Assembly: GCA_021826655.1 (NCBI GenBank)
Contig: JAKAZC010000194.1
Span: forward strand, 1-5,661
Source of the DNA: Actinomycetes bacterium
Lineage (GTDB): Bacteria > Actinomycetota > Acidimicrobiia > Acidimicrobiales > RAAP-2
DNA length: 5,661 nt
Direction: 5' to 3'
This document shows, piece by piece, positions 1 through 4,918 of the stretch. Positions within the stretch are counted from its first letter, which is position 1; every line of letters starts with the position of its first letter. The notes beneath the pieces are model-generated. The model had not been told where the DNA came from. It searched no databases and worked only from the letters and a program-made list of their open reading frames with translations. Position numbers and translations under genes: made by a program.

Positions 1-1236
1 CGGGTAGCCGATCGAGCGGAAGGTGAGGCCGACCTGTTTGAGCTGAATTGTCAGCAGCGAGGCGATCAGCTGGCCGTCGGACGAGCCCGAGTCGTAGCCG
101 ATCGTGAACGTCCGCTCCGATGCCGGCAGCTTTGCCACGATCCGGCGCAGCACTGCTGGATCGTACTGGTCCTTCTGCGCGGCGACGCCCGCCGGCAGGA
201 GGTTGCGCGGATAGATCTGGGTGGCGATCGTCCCGCGGCCGGAGAAAGCCTCCTGCTGGATCTTCTTCACGTCGATGGCCTCGAGCAGCGCCCTACGGTC
301 GGCGGCGCTCGACAGCCAGGAGGTCTGGTTGACGTAGGCGTACTCCGACTCGAGCGTCGGGAGGGAGTACACCTGGAACGTCCCGCTCTTGCGGTACGAC
401 GAGACCGCCTGCGCCGTGAGGTCGTGGAGGATGGCCGCCAGGTGTCCGTCTTGCAGCTGGATCTCCTCGGTGTCGAGGTTGTCGATCACCGGCAGGTTCA
501 CCGTGGTGTAGTACGGCTTCTTCCCCCAGTAGCCGGGAAAGGCCTTCAGCTGGTAGTCGATGCCCGGCTGCGCCTTCGTGAGCACGTACGGCCCCGTCCC
601 GAGGTCGTGGGTGGCGAGGTACGTCTGGTCGTGGTTCTTCCCGGCATGCTTGGCGAGGCCGGTCGGGCTGTAGATGCGTGGGCCGTAGGGGGAGGCCAGG
701 TAGTCCAAGAAGATGCTGTTGGGCGCCGTGAGGTGGACGACCGCGGTGAAGGGGCTCGGGGTGGACACCGACTTGACGACGGCGGCCATGTAGGCCGGCC
801 CACCGCCCACCGCCAGGTCTCGCTGGAACGACGGCCAGATCGCCGCCGAGGTGAACCGGGTGCCGTCGTGGAAGAGGACCCCGTGGCGCAGGTGGAACGT
901 GTAGGTCTGGTGGTTGTCGGACACGCTCCAGCTGGTCGCAAGGTCCGGGACGATGGCATGAGCCGGGTTGTTGGCCGCGTACTGGACGAGACCCTCATAG
1001 ACGTTGTCCTGCAGCAAGAGACCCTGCCCGGCGTAGTACACCGCCGGGTCGGGCGGCTGGCCAGGGTCCTGCAGGAACGACAGCTCGAGCGTGTGGCTGC
1101 GTGGGGCGCTCGAGGCGCCGGCGGTCGGTCCCGTGCCGGCGAGCAGTGCTCCGGCGAGGGCTCCGGCGCTCGAGCCGGCCGCGGCGAGCGCGGCCAGGAG
1201 CGTTCGGGTGCGTCGACTGGATCGGTGCCGGTTCAT
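1..1236 (-). CDS. ABC transporter substrate-binding protein, family 5 (peptide/nickel/opine type), C-terminus cut by window edge
   Basis: This frame is open for 412 codons from the ATG at 1236 to the left edge, with no stop, so the C-terminus lies outside. The product is an extracellular receptor that would deliver a small nitrogenous ligand to an ABC importer; the ligand cannot be read from sequence. Residues 1-44 form a signal peptide: a basic start with SSRRTR, then an Ala/Leu/Gly-rich core. Family-5 hallmarks follow in order: YEGLVQY (79-85), PDLATSWSVSDNHQTYTF (97-114), LRHGVLFHDG (116-125), GTGPYVLTK (213-221), and N303 with RRALLEAID (314-322). Full members usually have 500-600 residues, so roughly three quarters is visible. 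The start is set by AAGGAG eight bases before the ATG. The gene lies 23 nt after the ammonia-lyase stop, implying one operon; permease and ATPase genes may follow to the left. Oddly, there is no lipobox cysteine, and no cysteine anywhere in the visible part. The SRR motif could be a degenerate Tat signal. Family confidence is high. Confidence 0.9.
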   Translation of the reverse strand, partial: MNRHRSSRRTRTLLAALAAAGSSAGALAGALLAGTGPTAGASSAPRSHTLELSFLQDPGQPPDPAVYYAGQGLLLQDNVYEGLVQYAANNPAHAIVPDLATSWSVSDNHQTYTFHLRHGVLFHDGTRFTSAAIWPSFQRDLAVGGGPAYMAAVVKSVSTPSPFTAVVHLTAPNSIFLDYLASPYGPRIYSPTGLAKHAGKNHDQTYLATHDLGTGPYVLTKAQPGIDYQLKAFPGYWGKKPYYTTVNLPVIDNLDTEEIQLQDGHLAAILHDLTAQAVSSYRKSGTFQVYSLPTLESEYAYVNQTSWLSSAADRRALLEAIDVKKIQQEAFSGRGTIATQIYPRNLLPAGVAAQKDQYDPAVLRRIVAKLPASERTFTIGYDSGSSDGQLIASLLTIQLKQVGLTFRSIGYP

Positions 1237-1244
1237 GAGCGGTT

Positions 1245-1250
1245 CTCCTT
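1245..1250 (-). promoter_or_regulatory. Ribosome binding site of the solute-binding protein
   Basis: AAGGAG on the minus strand lies eight bases before the ATG at 1236. It is the clearest Shine-Dalgarno in the window. It fixes the start of the binding protein and lies within the 23-nt gap after the lyase stop, supporting translation from a shared transcript. Confidence 0.8.
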
Positions 1251-1259
1251 GGTAGGTGG

Positions 1260-2813
1260 TCAACGGGAGGGGCCGTGCGGGGGGGTTGGCGCATCGGCCG
1301 GACGCCGGCCCGGTGGGGTGGCTGTCCGGTCGGGAGGGGCGAGGCGCGCCACGAGCTCGTCGAGCCGGCTCCCGAGGTCCTCCAGCGCGCCCGCCGGGGT
1401 GCCTGCGGTGTGCTCCGTGGCGGCAACCAGGTCGACGAGGGCGGCCGCCACTGGCGACGGCGGCGGCGAGGTGGCGGAGAGGTGGCGTGCGGTGGCGACC
1501 GTCTCGCAGGCAAGCACGTGGCGGCAACGAGCGAGCGCGTCCATCGCCCGGCGGGCAGCGAGGGTCGAGTTGGACACGTGGTCCTCGACGTCGTCCACGG
1601 GCAGCCAGTGCGGGGTCGCCGGCCCGGTCGAAGCCAGCTCCAGCAGGGCAGCGGTGGCGCTCGTCAGCAGCATCGTCCCCTCGAGCCCGCCGTCCCCCCG
1701 ATCGATCCGGGCGCCCCGATCGGTCCGGGTGAGGAAGGCGAGGCGCTGCCGGCTGAGCGCAGCCACCTGTCCGGTGGCGAGGACCAAGGTGTCGCTGGCC
1801 AGCCCGAGTGGGGCACCGTGGAAGTTGCCCCCCGACCGCACGTTGCCGCCGTCGTCGACGAGCGGGTTGTCGGTGCAGCTGGCGAGCTCGGCCTCGCAGA
1901 TCTGGCGCGCCCACGCCGCCGCGCTGCGCGCTGCGCCGTGCACCTGCGGAAGGCAGCGCCAGGCGTACGGGTCGTGCAGGGTCGACCCGCTGGGGACGGC
2001 ATCACGGGCGAGCGCCCGCACCCGCTCGGCCGACTGGGCCACCCCAGGTTGAGGACGGGCATCGCTGAACAACGGCGAGAACGCCTCGAGGTGGCCTCCG
2101 ATCGCCACGAGGCCGGCAGCGGCGACCACCTCGGCGAGCAGGAGGTGGCGCTCGAGGCCGAGGCAGGCGTGCGCGGCGATCGAGGTGGTGGCCGCCGTGC
2201 CGTTGACGAGGCTGAGCCCGTCGCGCGGGCCGAGGACGAGCGGGCCGACCCCGGCGAGCGCCAGGGCGGAAGCTCCGCTCACAGGCGCTCCGTCCGGGCC
2301 GAAGGCGGTCCCCTCGCCGACGAGCGGCAGGGCGGCGTGGCCCGACGGGATGAGGTCACCGCTCGCCCCGAGCGAGCCGCTCGCCGGGACGTGCGGAGCC
2401 AGCCCTGCGTTGAGGACCGCCACCAGCTGCTGGACCAGGGCGACGCTCGCACCGGAGCGCCCGGTGGCCAGGCTGCAGAGCTTCGCCAGCCAGCAGCCCC
2501 GTGCGAGCAGCCGGTCGAGCGGTGGCCCGGACCCGCACGCATGGCTGCGGACGGTGGCGAGCTGGAACGCCGGGCGCGCTGCCGGCGGGATGCGGCGGCC
2601 GCTCTCGGCCCCGTAGGCCGTCGTGACCCCGTACACGGTCGCCCCCGAATCGACCACCGCCGCCAGCTGGTTCGCCGCCCGCGCCGCCCGGGCGAGCGCC
2701 GCCTGGCTCACGGCGATCGGAGACCCGGCGCACACGGCAGCGAACCTCTCGAGGGACAACGGCTCGTCGCCGACCGTGACGGTGTGGCGTGTGGCCACGG
2801 CGGCCGTGGTCAC
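1260..2813 (-). CDS. hutH: Histidine ammonia-lyase-type MIO enzyme (aromatic amino acid lyase family)
   Basis: The likely reaction is non-oxidative deamination of L-histidine to urocanate and ammonia in the cytoplasm. From the GTG at 2813 the protein is 517 residues, normal for the family. Numbering from that start, the Ala150-Ser151-Gly152 triad in GASGDL would cyclise to the MIO cofactor. Other visible family sites are YGVTTAYG (61-68), NGT (204-206), HDPYAWRCLPQV (280-291), TDNPLV (314-319), GGNFHG (328-333) and VEDHVSN (409-415). SH at 90-91 matches the imidazole-binding histidine of histidine lyases rather than the FL or HL pair of phenylalanine/tyrosine lyases. One departure is that His280 sits where P. 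putida HutH has Gln277. The last 25 residues are a Pro/Arg-rich tail. The start is uncertain: GTG at 2798 or upstream ATGs at 2858 and 2903 are possible, but the family core begins near residue 10 and no Shine-Dalgarno decides it. The gene is divergent from the GntR gene and precedes the binding protein. No hutU or hutI is in the window, so a histidine-like substrate remains possible. Confidence 0.82.
   Translation of the reverse strand: MTTAAVATRHTVTVGDEPLSLERFAAVCAGSPIAVSQAALARAARAANQLAAVVDSGATVYGVTTAYGAESGRRIPPAARPAFQLATVRSHACGSGPPLDRLLARGCWLAKLCSLATGRSGASVALVQQLVAVLNAGLAPHVPASGSLGASGDLIPSGHAALPLVGEGTAFGPDGAPVSGASALALAGVGPLVLGPRDGLSLVNGTAATTSIAAHACLGLERHLLLAEVVAAAGLVAIGGHLEAFSPLFSDARPQPGVAQSAERVRALARDAVPSGSTLHDPYAWRCLPQVHGAARSAAAWARQICEAELASCTDNPLVDDGGNVRSGGNFHGAPLGLASDTLVLATGQVAALSRQRLAFLTRTDRGARIDRGDGGLEGTMLLTSATAALLELASTGPATPHWLPVDDVEDHVSNSTLAARRAMDALARCRHVLACETVATARHLSATSPPPSPVAAALVDLVAATEHTAGTPAGALEDLGSRLDELVARLAPPDRTATPPGRRPADAPTPPHGPSR
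2791..2813. promoter_or_regulatory. 23-bp near-perfect palindrome at the lyase start, candidate operator
   Basis: The 11-base arms 2791-2801 and 2803-2813 pair at 10 of 11 positions around a central G at 2802. The left arm begins GTGGCCAC and the right arm ends GTGGTCAC. The element covers both GTG codons that could start the lyase (2811-2813 and 2796-2798). It could bind a dimeric regulator or fold in the mRNA at the initiation site. It may also be a chance product of GC-rich coding sequence, so the regulatory role is inference. Confidence 0.35.
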
Positions 2814-2817
2814 CGAC

Positions 2818-2832
2818 GGCACCGCCGGTGCC
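2818..2832. promoter_or_regulatory. 15-bp perfect palindrome between divergent lyase and regulator genes, candidate operator
   Basis: GGCACCG-C-CGGTGCC is a perfect inverted repeat with seven-base arms and a one-base centre. It ends five bases before the TAGCCT box of the regulator gene, so it would occupy about -31 to -17 of that promoter, and it begins just outside the proposed lyase start. The position suits autoregulation by the GntR protein and shared control of the lyase operon. Binding is not demonstrated. Confidence 0.45.
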
Positions 2833-2837
2833 CGCGG

Positions 2838-2843
2838 TAGCCT
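2838..2843 (+). promoter_or_regulatory. Probable -10 box of a leaderless promoter for the GntR gene
   Basis: TAGCCT fits the TANNNT -10 pattern common in high-GC Actinomycetota. Five bases separate it from the GTG at 2849, so transcription would begin at or next to the start codon and give a leaderless mRNA. No Shine-Dalgarno precedes this GTG, which agrees. No convincing -35 hexamer is visible; only a GAC core near 2815-2817 is present. Confidence 0.5.
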
Positions 2844-2848
2844 GTGGC

Positions 2849-3610
2849 GTGACGCCATCGCCCGGTGCCGGCCGCGTGGTGTCCGACGACCCGGCGTCGG
2901 CACCCGGCGCCGTGACGGTCGGCGGCTCGCTCCGGGCGCTCGGATCGCTCCCGTCGGGGGTGACCGTCCACGTGTACGACCACGTCTACCGTCTCGTCCG
3001 CTACGCCATCGTGGCTGGTGCCATCGAGCCCGGCGTTCGGGTCGTCGAGGCGTCTCTGGCCGAGCACCTGCAGGTGAGCCGCACTCCCGTGCGCGATGCC
3101 CTGCGCCGCCTCGAGGCAGACGGGCTGCTGGTCCGCCGCGGCGGCTCCCTCGTCGTCCACGCCTTCAGCCCGACCGAGATCGACGACATCTTCCGGGTCC
3201 GCCGCGAGCTCGACGCGCTGACAGCCCGCCTCGCTGCCGAGCGGGGAGGCGCCGCCGACTGGGCGATGCTGCGGGCGGCCGCGCTGGCGCTCGGCGAGGT
3301 GGTCACCCGTCACGGCCCGTCGTCCTACGAGCGCAGCGAGGCCCACGAGGCGCTGCACCGGGCCATCTACCAGGTGGCCTTCGCCCCGGCGGTCGCCACG
3401 GCGGTCGGCGAGCGGATGCTCGGGCTGGCCGCGATCGCGAGCGAGCTCTCGTACGCCGGTGGGGTCGACGAGCCGGTCGTCGAACAGCACCTCGAGCTGA
3501 TCGAGGCCCTGGCGAGCGCAGACGTCGAGCGCGCCGTCGCTGCCTCGGACCGCCATTGCGAGGACGCCCGCCGAGTCACCGAGCCGGACACGGCGCCAGC
3601 AGGGGCCTGA
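2849..3610 (+). CDS. GntR-family transcriptional regulator, FCD (FadR-type) subfamily
   Basis: This is a cytoplasmic DNA-binding regulator, likely dimeric and probably a repressor released by a small acidic metabolite. The protein is 253 residues from the GTG at 2849, of which about 40 form a disordered-looking Gly/Pro/Ala-rich N-terminus. The winged helix-turn-helix spans about 44-104, with the recognition region ASLAEHLQVSRTPVRDAL (68-85) followed by EADGLLVRRGG, typical of the family. The all-helical FCD effector domain runs from about 108 to 242. Its candidate metal or effector residues are His166 and His170 in HEALH, His214 in EQHLEL and His236 in DRH. His166 occupies the place usually held by Asp. 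The GTG start is chosen because a TAGCCT box lies just upstream; an ATG at 2789 would add 20 unlikely residues inside the lyase gene, and a GTG pair at 2876 is an alternative. It is divergent from the lyase operon and convergent with the M20 gene, so it probably controls its neighbours. Confidence 0.9.
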   Translation: MTPSPGAGRVVSDDPASAPGAVTVGGSLRALGSLPSGVTVHVYDHVYRLVRYAIVAGAIEPGVRVVEASLAEHLQVSRTPVRDALRRLEADGLLVRRGGSLVVHAFSPTEIDDIFRVRRELDALTARLAAERGGAADWAMLRAAALALGEVVTRHGPSSYERSEAHEALHRAIYQVAFAPAVATAVGERMLGLAAIASELSYAGGVDEPVVEQHLELIEALASADVERAVAASDRHCEDARRVTEPDTAPAGA

Positions 3611-3621
3611 GCGGCCGCTCA
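3608..3621. repeat. 14-bp perfect palindrome containing both convergent stop codons
   Basis: TGAGCGGCCGCTCA is its own reverse complement. Its first three bases are the stop of the GntR gene and its last three are the complement of the M20 stop. In RNA it could fold as a five-pair stem with a GGCC loop from either strand. There is no following U-run, so it is not a standard intrinsic terminator, though it is the only symmetrical element between the two convergent genes. Confidence 0.6.
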
Positions 3622-4806
3622 CGAGGAGAGCAGCCGGGAGGCGATCGCCGCGAAGCCCTGCGCCCCCGCCCGCAGCGAGTCGAGCGTCACGTGCTCGTCC
3701 ACCTGGTGCGCCATGTGCTCGACCCCCACCCCGAAGCCGATCGTCGGGATCCCTGCCACGCCGGCGAGGTAGGAGCCGTTGGTGCAGAACGAGTAGTGGG
3801 TCGGCGTGGGGTCGAGCCCGACGTCCCCGAGGCCGGCGGCCGCCGCCGTGACGAGCGCCGTGCCCTCCTCGGTCCACCACGCTGGCTCGAACTCGGCCAG
3901 CGAGAAGTGGGCGCCGGTCCAGGTCGAGAAGGTGGCCTGCACGAGGCCGACGCGCACCGTGGGCTGCTCCGGCCAATCCACGAGGGCCCGGGCGGCGCAG
4001 GCGCGGATCACCTCGCACAGCCGGCCCGGCGTCTCGTCCGGGAGGAAGCGGCAGTCGAACCGGGCCGTCGCCGATCCCGGCACCGTCGAGACCGACGGGT
4101 ACGGCGAAGAGGCCACGTCGATGCAGGTGATGTCGCGCCGTCCGAGCTGGGCATGGACGGGCTGCTCGAGCCGCCGGATCTCGGCGACGACGAGGGCCAG
4201 CGCCTCGGCGGCGTTGATCCCCTTCGCCGCGTGGCCGGCGTGGCACGCCCGCCCCTCCACCGTGAGCTCGACCTTCGCCCGGCCCCGCTGGCCGATGCAA
4301 AGTCGGGTGTCGTTCGGCTCCGACGTGATGGCGTAGTCGGGAGCGAACCGCTCGGTGAAACCGGCAAGGGCTGCGCCCTCGATGGCCTCCTCGCACACGC
4401 TCGCCACGAGCGCCACCGTCCCGCGCAGCGCTCCGGACGCCGCCGCTGCAGCCAGCCCGTGGGCCGCCGCGGCGATCGAGCCCTTCTGGTCGCAGATCCC
4501 GAGCCCGTACAGCCGCCCGCCGACGATCTCGCCGCCGAACGGGTCGACGCTCCAGCGGGCCGCCGAGTGGAGCGGGATCGAGTCGATGTGACCGTCGACA
4601 AGCAGGCGCGGGCCCTGCGCGCCACCGATGATCCCGATCGCGTTGCCGGCCTCGTCGACCTTCACCTCGTCGAATCCCAGCGCCTCGAGCTCGCTCGCCG
4701 TCGCCTCGACGGCGGCCCGCTCCTCGCCCGACGTGCTCGGCGTGCGCGCCAGGACCTGGGCGAAGTCGACGAGCGCATGATCGTCGACCTCGAAGCGTCG
4801 TTGCAT
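3619..4806 (-). CDS. M20 family metallohydrolase, YgeY/ArgE/DapE-like
   Basis: This predicted cytoplasmic dinuclear zinc amidohydrolase would cleave an acyl, carbamoyl or peptide amide; the substrate is unknown. The protein is 395 residues, usual for single M20 enzymes. All catalytic positions are visible: His73 and Asp75 in DGHIDSIP, bridging Asp106 in GICDQKG, the Glu139-Glu140 pair in VCEEAIEG, Glu163 in TSEPND, and His367 in MAHQVDE. His189 in GRACHAGHAAKGINA marks the lid/dimer domain inserted at about 170-290. The segments GQRGRAKVEL (172-181), FCTNGSYLAGVAGIPTIGFG (340-359) and WWTEEG (310-315) resemble the YgeY selenium-linked hydrolase branch. It lacks the motif style of allantoate amidohydrolase (AllC/HyuC). 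The ATG at 4806 has only a weak GGGAG four bases away; an in-frame TTG seven codons upstream is a poorer alternative. It follows the allantoinase gene by 112 nt and has its own possible promoter. The two stop codons of this gene and the convergent GntR gene are separated by eight bases. M20 assignment is firm; the YgeY relation is moderate. Confidence 0.9.
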   Translation of the reverse strand: MQRRFEVDDHALVDFAQVLARTPSTSGEERAAVEATASELEALGFDEVKVDEAGNAIGIIGGAQGPRLLVDGHIDSIPLHSAARWSVDPFGGEIVGGRLYGLGICDQKGSIAAAAHGLAAAAASGALRGTVALVASVCEEAIEGAALAGFTERFAPDYAITSEPNDTRLCIGQRGRAKVELTVEGRACHAGHAAKGINAAEALALVVAEIRRLEQPVHAQLGRRDITCIDVASSPYPSVSTVPGSATARFDCRFLPDETPGRLCEVIRACAARALVDWPEQPTVRVGLVQATFSTWTGAHFSLAEFEPAWWTEEGTALVTAAAAGLGDVGLDPTPTHYSFCTNGSYLAGVAGIPTIGFGVGVEHMAHQVDEHVTLDSLRAGAQGFAAIASRLLSS

Positions 4807-4826
4807 CTGGCTCCCGTCACCGTCCA

Positions 4827-4846
4827 ACCGGCTCCGGTGAGCCGGT
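4827..4846 (-). repeat. 8-bp-arm inverted repeat in the leader of the M20 gene
   Basis: The arms ACCGGCTC (4827-4834) and GAGCCGGT (4839-4846) pair perfectly around a four-base loop. On the M20 transcript this would be a strong GC hairpin with an ACCG loop, 20 bases before the start codon and close to the predicted transcription start. No U-run follows, so it is unlikely to be an intrinsic terminator of the upstream gene. It may stabilise the mRNA 5' end or be a second operator. Confidence 0.6.
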
Positions 4847-4849
4847 GTT

Positions 4850-4859
4850 CGGTATACCG
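4850..4859. promoter_or_regulatory. CGGTATACCG palindrome, candidate FCD-GntR operator
   Basis: This is a perfect 10-bp palindrome with a GTATAC core, an AT-containing sequence that stands out in the surrounding GC-rich DNA. Operators of FadR/FCD-type GntR regulators are short palindromes, often with GT...AC half sites and sometimes exactly GTATAC. The site overlaps the possible -10 box of the M20 gene, as expected for repression. The GTATAC core was not found elsewhere in the window. The link to the GntR gene 1.2 kb away is inference. Confidence 0.5.
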
Positions 4860-4878
4860 TGTCCCAAGAAGATTTCAG
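4851..4878 (-). promoter_or_regulatory. Possible sigma-70-type promoter of the M20 gene
   Basis: On the minus strand CTGAAA (4873-4878) and TATACC (4851-4856) are separated by 16 bases, each matching the -35 and -10 consensus at four of six positions. Transcription would begin near 4844, giving a leader of about 38 nt that includes the inverted repeat at 4827-4846. The match is modest, but it is the best promoter-like pair in this gap. Confidence 0.35.
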
Positions 4879-4918
4879 GAGGATGTCAGCCGGGAGAACT
4901 GGGAGTGAAGGTGGCGGC

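Noticed and set aside
424..2052. Long plus-strand open frame of 542 codons.
   Set aside because: It is antisense to the binding-protein and lyase genes, Arg/Gly/Val-rich without recognisable domains, and crosses the intergenic boundary. It is a high-GC shadow.
1275..2840. Plus-strand open frame of 521 codons opposite the lyase.
   Set aside because: It runs antisense over the whole lyase, whose MIO and active-site motifs are intact. Its composition is biased and it lacks family motifs.
2810..4396. Minus-strand open frame of 528 codons.
   Set aside because: It overlaps the M20 gene in another frame and lies antisense to the GntR gene. Its sequence is Arg/Gly/Pro-rich and low in information.
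3619..4806. Allantoate amidohydrolase (AllC) as the identity of the M20 enzyme next to the allantoinase.
   Set aside because: The AllC/HyuC branch has a GSHxDxVxxGGxxDG-style motif, whereas this protein has DGHIDSIP and a separate DQKG motif typical of ArgE/DapE/YgeY-like enzymes.
4877..4885. AGGAGG followed directly by ATG on the plus strand, suggesting a small gene.
   Set aside because: There is no spacing between the apparent ribosome site and the ATG, and the frame runs antisense into the allantoinase gene without a sensible protein.
2623..4908. Very long plus-strand open frame of 761 codons.
   Set aside because: It runs out of frame through the GntR gene and antisense through the M20 gene, both with clear motifs. 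It has no recognisable domain.
4807..4918. Intrinsic terminator between the allantoinase and M20 genes.
   Set aside because: The inverted repeat at 4827-4846 has no U-run after it on the minus strand, and no other stem with a T-run is present.
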